Source: Bacillus sp. 03113 (lineage in GTDB: Bacteria; Bacillota; Bacilli; Bacillales; Cytobacillaceae). Taken from it: a stretch of 64,000 nt of DNA. The translations under genes and the position numbers were made by a program. The stretch spans positions 45,450 through 109,449 of the forward strand of contig NZ_VATK01000016.1 of NCBI RefSeq assembly GCF_006546985.1, read 5' to 3'. Below, piece by piece: positions 35,833-43,862 of the stretch (position 1 is its first letter; the number at the start of each line of letters is the position of its first letter). Below the pieces are notes generated by a model, which searched no databases, was not told the origin of the DNA, and saw nothing but the letters and a program-made list of their open reading frames with translations.

Positions 35833-37440
35833 ATGAATAAAAATAGTAAGTATTTATATAAAATTGCTACATATGAGCATGAGTTAAAGCAAATCCATCA
35901 GCTAAACTATCAAACTTTTGTCGAAGAAATCCCTCAACATGAAGAAAATGACCAAAAAGAGCTGATCGATTCCTTTCATGATGATAATACATATTTAATT
36001 TGTTTAGATGAGGATACACTTGTTGGCATGATTGCCATTAGAGACAAAAGACCATTTTCTCTCGATAAAAAAATTGGAAAAGTAGAAGCTTCATTGCCAA
36101 TTCAAGTAAATAAGTTATGTGAAATTAGATTGCTTTCTGTAAGAAAAGAGTATAGAAATGGGAGAGTATTTCTCGGATTAACACAATTTCTCACGAGATA
36201 CTGTCTAGAGAAAGGTTACAATGTAACTGTGATATCTGGAACTGTAAGGCAATTAAAACTATATCGGCAGATGGGTTTTATTCCCTTCGCCCACCTTGTT
36301 GGAACGAAAGAAGCACAGTATCAACCAATGTATTTAACAAAAGAATCGTTTGAACAATCCGTTGCTGGAAGACAAATGCAGAGGATGATCAAATTTTTAC
36401 CTGGACCTGTCCATATGAATGATGATATGTATCATGCACTTGCGCAAGAAACCATTTCACACAGGAATGATTTGTATCAACTTAAATGGGATATGGTGAA
36501 AAAACGTCTATGTAAAATGGTCAATGCAAAAGAATTACAAATATTGCTAGGATCAGGAACATTAGCAAATGATTGTATTGCTGCTCAGCTCTCGCTATTG
36601 CAAGAAAAGGGATTAATCTTATGCAATGGAGAATTTGGCAAGAGGCTGATTGATCATGCGAAACGTTGGAAACTAAGCTTTGAAATCATCGAAAAGAATT
36701 ATGGTGAACCCTTTACTAATGAGGATTTTAAGAGAATGATCCAACCTGATACAAAATGGATATGGGGTGTCCACTGTGAAACATCTACAGGTATGGTAAA
36801 CGACATAGAGCTGTTAAAAAGAATATGTGGAGATAAGCAAATAAAGCTTTGTTTAGATGGAATAAGCTCCATTGGTGCAATTCCAGTCAACCTTGAAGGT
36901 GTCACATTTGCTTCAGGTGTAAGCGGAAAGGCAATTGGTGGTTTTACAGGTCTTTCATTTGTATTCCATCACCATCCTATTATTCCTTCCGATCAACTCC
37001 CAAGGTATATGGATTTAGGCTTTTATATGAAGAAAGGGGGAATTCCTTTCTCACAATCTTCAAACTTGTTGGAAGCCCTTATTTTCGCCTTAGAGGAGGA
37101 AGATGAACACAGATATAAGAGAATAAATGAAATCCATCACTATATTAGGAACTTTCTTGAAAATCATGATTATTCAATCGTAACTTCTCTTGCCAATACA
37201 GCTCCTACAATTTTAACGATTGCAATTAAAGAACACATTCATTCATCCATGATTGGAGAAGTGGTGTGTTTACAAGGGTATCAATTGCATTATTCAAGTG
37301 AATATCTCAAAAAAAATAATTGGATTCAAGTATCATGTCTTGGCAAGCACCAACTAAATGACATTCAACGGATGCTTCATATTTTTCATCAAGTGCATCA
37401 ATATGAAAGCAAATGGAGCTTGCTAGAAAATAAGCAATAA
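35833..37440 (+). CDS. GNAT acyltransferase / class V aminotransferase fusion
   Basis: 535-residue two-domain protein. Residues 1-175 resemble the GNAT-like N-acyltransferases (CEIRLLSVRKEYRNGRVFLGL; then the YRQMGFIP acetyltransferase signature). Residues 180-525 are a class V PLP aminotransferase of the alanine-glyoxylate/phosphonate type, with FLPGPVHM, GSGTLANDCIA, the PLP Asp342 in CLDGISSIG and the PLP lysine Lys366 in SGKAIGGFTG. The start lies 6 bases after the plsY-like stop, so the two form an operon. The fusion suggests that an amine made by transamination is N-acylated in place. No close named relative comes to mind. Confidence 0.85.
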   Translation: MNKNSKYLYKIATYEHELKQIHQLNYQTFVEEIPQHEENDQKELIDSFHDDNTYLICLDEDTLVGMIAIRDKRPFSLDKKIGKVEASLPIQVNKLCEIRLLSVRKEYRNGRVFLGLTQFLTRYCLEKGYNVTVISGTVRQLKLYRQMGFIPFAHLVGTKEAQYQPMYLTKESFEQSVAGRQMQRMIKFLPGPVHMNDDMYHALAQETISHRNDLYQLKWDMVKKRLCKMVNAKELQILLGSGTLANDCIAAQLSLLQEKGLILCNGEFGKRLIDHAKRWKLSFEIIEKNYGEPFTNEDFKRMIQPDTKWIWGVHCETSTGMVNDIELLKRICGDKQIKLCLDGISSIGAIPVNLEGVTFASGVSGKAIGGFTGLSFVFHHHPIIPSDQLPRYMDLGFYMKKGGIPFSQSSNLLEALIFALEEEDEHRYKRINEIHHYIRNFLENHDYSIVTSLANTAPTILTIAIKEHIHSSMIGEVVCLQGYQLHYSSEYLKKNNWIQVSCLGKHQLNDIQRMLHIFHQVHQYESKWSLLENKQ

Positions 37441-37565
37441 ATTCGTACATATCATATAACTATTAATTAACTATTTGTTTACTTTGTTATATAATCTGAC
37501 ATATATTTCGAGTATCATCTATAAAATGAAAATAAATTCTTAAATATTGAAAAAAATTATTAAAT

Positions 37566-37599
37566 TTAACCAACTAATCTTAAATGCTTTGTTTATAAT
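37566..37599 (+). promoter_or_regulatory. PucR-box promoter of the deaminase gene
   Basis: TTAACCAA (complement TTGGTTAA, the core of the PucR box) lies exactly 20 bases before a perfect TATAAT at 37594-37599. The same layout recurs at 40938-40971. Confidence 0.7.
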
Positions 37600-37745
37600 A
37601 AACAATGACAATCATGATAGAACCCATTAATATAATATTTGATGACGTTAATTGTTATTTTTTATCACGAAAGAGATTTTTTATGGCGTACATCCAAGGT
37701 AATTTTTGAAGTGTGACATTAACTTCATTAAAGGGGAGATTGCTA

Positions 37746-39089
37746 GTGAAAATATTAATCAAAAATGCAGAAATAATTACTATGAATGAACATAACGAGA
37801 TTTTCACTGGCGATATGCTGATCGAACATGATCGAATTACTGCAATTGGTCCGAATCTCGAAGATGCGAATATAGATAAAACGATTGATGCAAAAGGGAA
37901 AACGGTTATTCCAGGATTTATTCATACTCATATTCACCTATGTCAAACTTTATTTCGAGGGCAGGCAGATGATTTAGAATTACTTGACTGGCTAGCAAAG
38001 AAAATTTGGCCACTTGAAGCAGCACATGATGAAGAATCGATCTATTATTCTGCATTACTTGGAATAGGGGAACTAATTCAAAGTGGGACTACTTCTATTA
38101 TTGATATGGAAACCGTTCACCATACTGAGTTTGCTTTCCAAGCGATGGCGAAAAGTGGGATAAGAGTCTTTTCAGGGAAAGTAATGATGGATAAAGGTGA
38201 AGGAGTACCTAAAAGACTTTTAGAAAATACTAATAATTCTTTACAGCAAAGTGTTGACTTATTAGAAAAATGGCATCAATACGACAATGGGCGTATTCAA
38301 TATGCATTTTGTCCTCGATTTGTTGTTTCTTGTACAGAGGAACTTCTAACAGAGGTTCGTGATTTATCAAATAAATATCAAACAATGGTACATACCCATG
38401 CTTCTGAAAATTTAGGAGAAATTCAGTTGGTTGAACATGAAAGAGGCATGCGTAACATTGTGTACCTAGACCATATAGGTTTAGCTAATTCAAGGTTAAT
38501 TCTTGCACACTGCGTTTGGTTAAATGAAGAAGAAAAACGCATTATTAAAGAACGTGGTGTAAAAGTTAGTCATTGCCCAGGATCTAATTTAAAACTGGCT
38601 TCTGGAGTAGCTGAAATCCCAGATTTATTAAATCGTGATGTTTTTGTAAGTTTAGGGGCTGATGGTGCTCCTTGTAACAACAATTTAGACATGTTTAATG
38701 AGATGAGATTAGCAGCTTTGATCCAAAAACCATCTCATGGCCCTACAGCTATGCATGCTCACGCTGTTTTTAAAATGGCAACAATTGGCGGAGCGAAAGC
38801 GATGGGGCTAGATCATGAAATTGGTAGTTTAGAGGTGGGGAAAAAAGCCGATATTGTCATTCTTAATTTGAATGATTTCCATGTATATCCTTCTTTTGAT
38901 GTGGATCCTATATCAAGAATTGTTTACTCTGCAACAAGAGCTGATGTAGAAACGACTATTATTAACGGGAAAGTCGTGATGGAAAATCGTATCATAAAAA
39001 CAATGGACAAAACTGAAGTTTTATTTGAAACGAATAAATCTATTAAAAGACTTTTAACTCGCATTAGATCCAATCATTCTATTTCATAA
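37746..39089 (+). CDS. Amidohydrolase-family deaminase (ATZ/TRZ type)
   Basis: Metal-dependent deaminase of about 447 residues, related to 5'-deoxyadenosine/S-adenosylhomocysteine deaminases and guanine-type deaminases. Metal ligands are His62/His64 (HTHIH), the HASE and ILAHC histidines, and the Asp in LGADGAPCNNN. GTG 37746 has GGGGAG 7 bases upstream. The PucR-type promoter and adjoining purine cluster suggest a purine base or nucleoside substrate; sequence alone does not decide among guanine, 8-oxoguanine, adenosine derivatives and others. Confidence 0.85.
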   Translation: MKILIKNAEIITMNEHNEIFTGDMLIEHDRITAIGPNLEDANIDKTIDAKGKTVIPGFIHTHIHLCQTLFRGQADDLELLDWLAKKIWPLEAAHDEESIYYSALLGIGELIQSGTTSIIDMETVHHTEFAFQAMAKSGIRVFSGKVMMDKGEGVPKRLLENTNNSLQQSVDLLEKWHQYDNGRIQYAFCPRFVVSCTEELLTEVRDLSNKYQTMVHTHASENLGEIQLVEHERGMRNIVYLDHIGLANSRLILAHCVWLNEEEKRIIKERGVKVSHCPGSNLKLASGVAEIPDLLNRDVFVSLGADGAPCNNNLDMFNEMRLAALIQKPSHGPTAMHAHAVFKMATIGGAKAMGLDHEIGSLEVGKKADIVILNLNDFHVYPSFDVDPISRIVYSATRADVETTIINGKVVMENRIIKTMDKTEVLFETNKSIKRLLTRIRSNHSIS

Positions 39090-39187
39090 AATAAATTTTC
39101 GTGGACAACCGTCTGGAATGATGGCTTCATTAGGCGTAGCGTATGTACGTGAAGAAAGATACTAAACGAGGTGTGAATTTGATTGAG

Positions 39188-39217
39188 TTTGCCGCTCGAT
39201 TAATTTCGAGCGGCAAA
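39188..39217. terminator. GC-rich terminator-like hairpin
   Basis: TTTGCCGCTCGA pairs perfectly with TCGAGCGGCAAA around six bases, between the convergent deaminase and pucR genes. No long T-run; it may end transcripts from both sides. Confidence 0.65.
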
Positions 39218-39225
39218 GATAGTTA

Positions 39226-40872
39226 CTATAATATAAAAGATCGAATAAGGAGGGCTATTCGAAGTCTTAACGTTTCATCTGGTTCTTTTAGTGAAACTCC
39301 TAATAACTCTTCGCATTTTTCAAGACGATAAATGACTGTATTTCGATGGACATACAGCTGTTTTGCAGTATCCGCAATCTGACAATGATTTTCAAGGTAT
39401 ACTGTTAAAGTTTGGATCAAGCTTAGATTATCCTTATTCGTGGAATAAGCGATCCCTTTTAAAGAGCTCTCATAAAATTCTTTTAAGTTTTGCATTGGAA
39501 TCATTTTCAGAAGCTCGGTAATATCTTTTGCTCGGTAACGTTGAATAAAATTTGTTTTTCCAGAACGATACCCAGTTTCTAGAGCATCGTATGAATGACG
39601 ATAAGCAGTAGGTATAGCTGATATATTATCTGCGTAGCTTCCAATGCCAAATGATAAAGAAATATTCAAATAGGAATCCATTTCTTTTTGTACATCAAAT
39701 AAGAGCTTTTTCAAACGTTGTTCAACCTGTTTTTCATATATATCAACAGAAAAGATAATGATATAAAGATCTCTTTTCGTAAAAATCGTATATTTGAACT
39801 TTTTATTTAATAATTTAGCATTTAAATGTTCATAAATAGTTTGCTTGTAGCTTTCAGATTGAGTTGTGTTATTAAATAGTGAGCGTCTTTCGCCTATTGG
39901 ATTTTGATCAATTTGGCATGTGACAACTATATATTGATGATCTTTTTCAAGTCCGTAATCCTTTCCTCTTTTTAATATTTCTTCTTGAGGGATTTCTCCA
40001 TCCAAAAATGCATTTAAATAATCACTTTTCATGTGAAGCATATGTTCGGATATGGCCTGCTGCTTTAAAAGCTCAAAAGAGATGACGTTGGCGACTTGTT
40101 CAATGTTCAGCAAAGTATAAGCATCGAAAGGAAATTCAAGTCCAAATATAACGAGGTAATTCTTTTTTACATACGTTTCGATTGGTAATAATTGAACAAT
40201 GCTTTTCCTCAAACTCTCTGGATAATAGACGGAGAAATATACTGGATTAGAAGAATGAATAGGTCTATTTTCCTTTAAGATCTGTAAAATATGTTCAACT
40301 GATTCTTTCATATTCTTATTTCGAAAATGATGAGTTTGCACAGTTATATTATGAAGATGATCAATTAATAACACCGGTTTATTTAGTAATGATGAGAGAG
40401 ATTCGATAATTTTAGAAAGTTGTTCCCCCTTATGGACTAGCTTTGTGAATTTCCGATGAGTATTGAGTGCATATTCTAATTCGTTTGTCTTTTTTTCAAG
40501 AATAACATTTAGTGATTCGTTAACAATTTCACCTAATGAATAGTCAAAAGGAAGCTCAATAATGGGGAAATTCTCCTCTTTAGATGCTAGAATCACATTT
40601 TCAGGAATTTCTTTTAGAAATCTTCTTGTTTTAATGGCTAAGCCTGAACATTCTTTTTTTGACATTTGTTTTACTAGCCTTACCATCTCGTCTGGGTTAT
40701 CATGAAAATAATAGGCAGTAGTTAACAATAATTCATGAGGTTTTAAAAAATCTATGATATCGGGAGCATCCATCATGTTGACCGATTGAACCTTACGATC
40801 CAAACCTTCCTCACCTGATACTATTTTTGCTTCTTTAAAGATAGGGGTCTCTAATAGCTCTTTCATTTTCAT
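39226..40872 (-). CDS. pucR: Purine catabolism regulator PucR
   Basis: 548 residues, close to B. subtilis PucR (about 531). N-terminal PucR domain (LLETPIFKEAKIVSGEEGLDRKVQSVNMMD), a central CdaR/GGDEF-like region, and a C-terminal HTH_30 motif (IADTAKQLYVHRNTVIYRLEKCEELLG). In B. subtilis it activates purine-degradation genes when allantoin-type effectors are present. AGGAGG precedes the ATG. It lies between the two PucR-box promoters it probably controls. Confidence 0.95.
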   Translation of the reverse strand: MKMKELLETPIFKEAKIVSGEEGLDRKVQSVNMMDAPDIIDFLKPHELLLTTAYYFHDNPDEMVRLVKQMSKKECSGLAIKTRRFLKEIPENVILASKEENFPIIELPFDYSLGEIVNESLNVILEKKTNELEYALNTHRKFTKLVHKGEQLSKIIESLSSLLNKPVLLIDHLHNITVQTHHFRNKNMKESVEHILQILKENRPIHSSNPVYFSVYYPESLRKSIVQLLPIETYVKKNYLVIFGLEFPFDAYTLLNIEQVANVISFELLKQQAISEHMLHMKSDYLNAFLDGEIPQEEILKRGKDYGLEKDHQYIVVTCQIDQNPIGERRSLFNNTTQSESYKQTIYEHLNAKLLNKKFKYTIFTKRDLYIIIFSVDIYEKQVEQRLKKLLFDVQKEMDSYLNISLSFGIGSYADNISAIPTAYRHSYDALETGYRSGKTNFIQRYRAKDITELLKMIPMQNLKEFYESSLKGIAYSTNKDNLSLIQTLTVYLENHCQIADTAKQLYVHRNTVIYRLEKCEELLGVSLKEPDETLRLRIALLIRSFIL

Positions 40873-40937
40873 GTATGTTTCCTCCTAAAAGCGCTAATCT
40901 ATCAAATTATTCATATTTATGAATTTATTTGTTTATT

Positions 40938-40971
40938 TTAACCAACATTACTTATAATTATTATCTATAAT
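40938..40971 (+). promoter_or_regulatory. PucR-box promoter of the ureide operon
   Basis: TTAACCAA 20 bases before a perfect TATAAT (40966-40971), in the pucR/OHCU decarboxylase gap, pointing at the plus-strand operon. Both the distance and the following ACAATGA-type sequence match the copy at 37566. Confidence 0.72.
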
Positions 40972-41061
40972 ACACAATGAAAATTCAAGTAGAAAACGTT
41001 ATTATGTTATTAAATATAACATATGATGATGTTATTATTGACAGCAGGAAGGTGATGGAAC

Positions 41062-41565
41062 ATGTTATCGATTAAGGATATTAATGAAATGCCAAAAGAA
41101 GAGTTTGTTCAAAAAATAGGTTGGGTATTTGAAAATACACCGTGGATTTCTGAAATTGCATGGGATTGCAGGCCATTTCAATCTGTTCATGGACTACATA
41201 ATGAAATGGTGCAAATTGTGAAGAAATCAAAAAAAAACCTCCAACTTGAGTTAATTAGAGCTCATCCAGATCTAGGTGCACGGATTAAAATGCATCCATC
41301 ATCTGTCAATGAACAAAAGGGAGCTGGCTTAGATCAGCTTACTGAGGAAGAATATCGTCAGTTTCAGGATTTAAATCAGACATACGTAGATACCTTTGGC
41401 TTTCCATTTATTTTGGCGGTTAAAGGTCATAATAAGGAAACCATTTATGCAGCTATGAAAGATCGAATTGATCATTCGCAGGCAGAAGAATTTGAGACGG
41501 CATTGCAAGAAATCTATAAAATTTCATTATTTAGATTACAAGATGCAATTAATGAAGTGGAGTAA
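41062..41565 (+). CDS. pucL: 2-oxo-4-hydroxy-4-carboxy-5-ureidoimidazoline (OHCU) decarboxylase
   Basis: Third enzyme of urate breakdown, converting OHCU to S-allantoin. The catalytic His68 lies in IRAHPDLG, with conserved SVHGLHNEM and FGFPFILAVKGHNK. In B. subtilis this is the N-terminal half of bifunctional PucL, whose C-terminal half is uricase. Here the protein ends at residue 167, and a REP-like repeat starts 5 bases after the stop; no uricase is found in the cluster. AGGAAGGTGA precedes the ATG. Confidence 0.93.
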   Translation: MLSIKDINEMPKEEFVQKIGWVFENTPWISEIAWDCRPFQSVHGLHNEMVQIVKKSKKNLQLELIRAHPDLGARIKMHPSSVNEQKGAGLDQLTEEEYRQFQDLNQTYVDTFGFPFILAVKGHNKETIYAAMKDRIDHSQAEEFETALQEIYKISLFRLQDAINEVE

Positions 41566-41570
41566 GATAG

Positions 41571-41642
41571 GCGCTGGCCGATTAAGTACGCCACGGCTTT
41601 ATGTCTTCATCGGCACTAGTACGTCCAGTACGTCGGAGCTAG
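41571..41642 (+). repeat. REP-like repeat, copy D (short form)
   Basis: GCGCTGGCCGATTAAGTACGCCAC...CGGCACTAGTACGTCC...GTACGTCGGAGCT, matching copies A-C. Its inner GTCCTGTGGC palindrome is degraded. It sits where the uricase half of pucL would follow the decarboxylase. Confidence 0.8.
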
Positions 41643-41712
41643 ACAGTAATCTAACTTCAGATAAAAATTCTGGTGTTATAAAATTAAGGAAAAAGGAATG
41701 AGGTAAGTACAT

Positions 41713-42069
41713 ATGACAAAAGGCTTATCGACCCATGTGCTTGATTTAACTCACGGTATTCCAGCTGCAAATTTAAAAATTGAACTTTGGAAATTAAATC
41801 AATCCGGAAACGAAAAAGAGCATGTACAAACGGTATTAACAAATGAACAAGGTAGGGTTGAAACGAACTTGCTTTCTAAATTTGAATCTGGGACATATGA
41901 GCTATTATTTTATGTTGGTGATTATTTTAAAGAGAAAGGCATTCAGCTAAAAGAACCACTGTTTCTTAATCAAGTACCTTTACGTTTTGGAATATGTAAG
42001 GAAAGTGGACATTACCATGTTCCATTACTGATTTCTCCTTGGGGATATCAAACATATCGGGGCAGTTAA
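41713..42069 (+). CDS. pucM: 5-hydroxyisourate hydrolase
   Basis: Transthyretin-like tetrameric enzyme hydrolysing 5-hydroxyisourate to OHCU. The N-terminal LSTHVLDLTHGIPAANLKIEL and the C-terminal YRGS (115-118) are diagnostic of the enzyme as opposed to transthyretin. 118 residues. GAGGTAAG precedes the ATG. Keeping this enzyme and the decarboxylase without uricase is odd, because both act only downstream of uricase-type oxidation. Confidence 0.95.
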   Translation: MTKGLSTHVLDLTHGIPAANLKIELWKLNQSGNEKEHVQTVLTNEQGRVETNLLSKFESGTYELLFYVGDYFKEKGIQLKEPLFLNQVPLRFGICKESGHYHVPLLISPWGYQTYRGS

Positions 42070-42122
42070 GAGAAAGACAAGCATTATTACATTAATAAAT
42101 AAATAAAAAAGGACTGATTTCA

Positions 42123-43454
42123 ATGAACAATTATGATTTACTCATTAAAAATGGATTAATCGTAAATGAAAATTCAATAACGAAAGCAGATCTTGCCATT
42201 GCAAATGGAAAAATCATAGAAGTATCCTTACCTATATCTACAGATAAAAAAGCTAATAAAGTGGTAGATGCTGATGGTCTTTACATTTTCCCAGGTTTAA
42301 TTGATACACATGTGCATATAAATGAACCAGGACGGACGAACTGGGAAGGCTATGCTACTGGTACGAAAAGCTTAGCAGCAGGAGGAGTCACAACATTTTT
42401 CGATATGCCTTTAAATAGCAATCCCCCTACAATTACACCTTTAGACTTTGAAAAGAAAAAGCAACTAGCTGAAGAAAAAGCGATCATTAACTTTAAGTTG
42501 TGGGGAGGGTTAGTCCCAACAAACATCAATGAACTGTCTGCTTTAAAAGAATGTGGTGTCATTGGTTTTAAAGCCTTTATGTCAGCAAGTGGAATTGATG
42601 AATTTCAGTTTTCAAATGATGTTGCTTTGTTTAATGGCATGAAGGAAATCGCAAAACTAAACTCCCTTTTAGCAGTCCATGCTGAATCCAATGTTGTTAC
42701 ACAACAGTTAACGAAGGAATGTGTTGAAAAGGGGGATACGACAGCAAAGGCTTTTTCGAATGCTAGACCAATAGATTCTGAAATTGAAGCTGTGAATCGT
42801 ATCCTTTCTTACGCGAAAATAATTGGCTGCAAGGTGCATATCGTCCATGCTAGCAGTAGTAAGGTCGTTCAAGTGATACAAGAATGGAAGAAAAAAGGTG
42901 TGGATGTATCAGTAGAAACATGCCCGCATTACTTGAGCTTATCAATTGACGATTTGGAACAAATTGGTGCAGTAGCTAAATGTGCTCCTCCATTAAGAGA
43001 AAAGCAAGAAATCGAATCTCTATGGGAATCTGTAGCAAATGGAGAGATAGATGTAATTGGATCAGATCATTCACCTTGCCCAACTGAGATGAAAAAAGGA
43101 AATTTATTCGAAGCTTGGGGAGGTATTTCAGGTGCTCAATCAACCTTAAATATACTGCTTGAAGAAGGATATTGGGAGAGAAATGTTCCCCTTACAACGA
43201 TAGCTAAAATATCATCATCCAATCCTGCTAGAAGATTTGGCTTATTCCCTCAAAAAGGAATTATTTCGGTTGGGAGCGATGCTGATTTAACAATCGTGGA
43301 TATAAATCAGTCTTTTACATTAAATAAAGAAGATTTATATTACAAACATCCTCATAGTCCATATATAGGGAAGAAGTTCCGTGGTAAAATCATGGAGACC
43401 TACGTGAACGGTGAATTGGTATTTCAACAAAAACAAGCTGAAGAGGCGAAATAA
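42123..43454 (+). CDS. pucH: Allantoinase
   Basis: Dinuclear-metal cyclic amidohydrolase opening allantoin to allantoate. Metal ligands His63 and His65 (DTHVHINEPGRTNWEGY), the bridging-lysine segment GFKAFMSASG, IVHASSS and GSDHSPC are all present; 443 residues is typical of AllB. AAAGGAC precedes the ATG. Last clear enzyme of the ureide operon; no allantoate amidohydrolase is recognisable in the window. Confidence 0.94.
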   Translation: MNNYDLLIKNGLIVNENSITKADLAIANGKIIEVSLPISTDKKANKVVDADGLYIFPGLIDTHVHINEPGRTNWEGYATGTKSLAAGGVTTFFDMPLNSNPPTITPLDFEKKKQLAEEKAIINFKLWGGLVPTNINELSALKECGVIGFKAFMSASGIDEFQFSNDVALFNGMKEIAKLNSLLAVHAESNVVTQQLTKECVEKGDTTAKAFSNARPIDSEIEAVNRILSYAKIIGCKVHIVHASSSKVVQVIQEWKKKGVDVSVETCPHYLSLSIDDLEQIGAVAKCAPPLREKQEIESLWESVANGEIDVIGSDHSPCPTEMKKGNLFEAWGGISGAQSTLNILLEEGYWERNVPLTTIAKISSSNPARRFGLFPQKGIISVGSDADLTIVDINQSFTLNKEDLYYKHPHSPYIGKKFRGKIMETYVNGELVFQQKQAEEAK

Positions 43455-43490
43455 ATACTACCCCCATAAAAACACACATGACAACGAACA

Positions 43491-43537
43491 CTTTGTTAGC
43501 TGAAAGAATCAAAAAATAGATAGTACAGCTAACAAAG
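43491..43537 (+). promoter_or_regulatory. 12-pair inverted repeat overlapping a Shine-Dalgarno
   Basis: CTTTGTTAGCTG and CAGCTAACAAAG are perfect arms with a 23-base gap. The 3' arm runs into the AAAGGAGG site of the next small gene, so folding could limit its translation; alternatively it is an operator. Confidence 0.6.
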
Positions 43538-43547
43538 GAGGTTCAAA

Positions 43548-43679
43548 ATGAGATTCGTTAAAACTGATATCGATCAATTATTAGAATCTACCATTGACTT
43601 AGCACAAGACAAGCATCATTTATCAATCGTTCATATTGAAATTGACCTGATCCTAGATGAAACACAAAATGCAAAATAA
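43548..43679 (+). CDS. Small hypothetical protein, 43 aa
   Basis: ATG 6 bases after a near-perfect AAAGGAGG site; ends at TAA 43677-43679 and is followed by a terminator. Sequence begins MRFVKTDIDQLLESTIDLAQDKHH and continues LSIVHIEIDLILDE, suggesting a helix then a beta strand. Independent of the purine operon by its own leader inverted repeat. Family not recognised. Confidence 0.6.
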   Translation: MRFVKTDIDQLLESTIDLAQDKHHLSIVHIEIDLILDETQNAK

Positions 43680-43706
43680 GGATCGATTATACGTATAAAA
43701 AGGGTT

Positions 43707-43740
43707 TGAGGAGCTGAATTTATTCGGCTTCTTTTTTATT
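43707..43740 (+). terminator. Intrinsic terminator
   Basis: GAGGAGCTGAA pairs with TTCGGCTTCTT (several G-U) around TTTA, followed by a T-run of six. Confidence 0.75.
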
Positions 43741-43862
43741 TTAAAGTATCTTTTTCTACCTCCGTACCCAAATGGGTGATGACAACTCTTTGTTCAATGC
43801 TTAAAGGAATTTTCTTTCGTTTGTCGAAATAAGGAACTAAGAAAATGAAAGGAGAATGCACA

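Noticed and set aside
39143..39331. 62-codon plus-strand frame between the deaminase gene and pucR
   Set aside because: Runs across the terminator hairpin and antisense to the pucR C-terminus, with no ribosome site.
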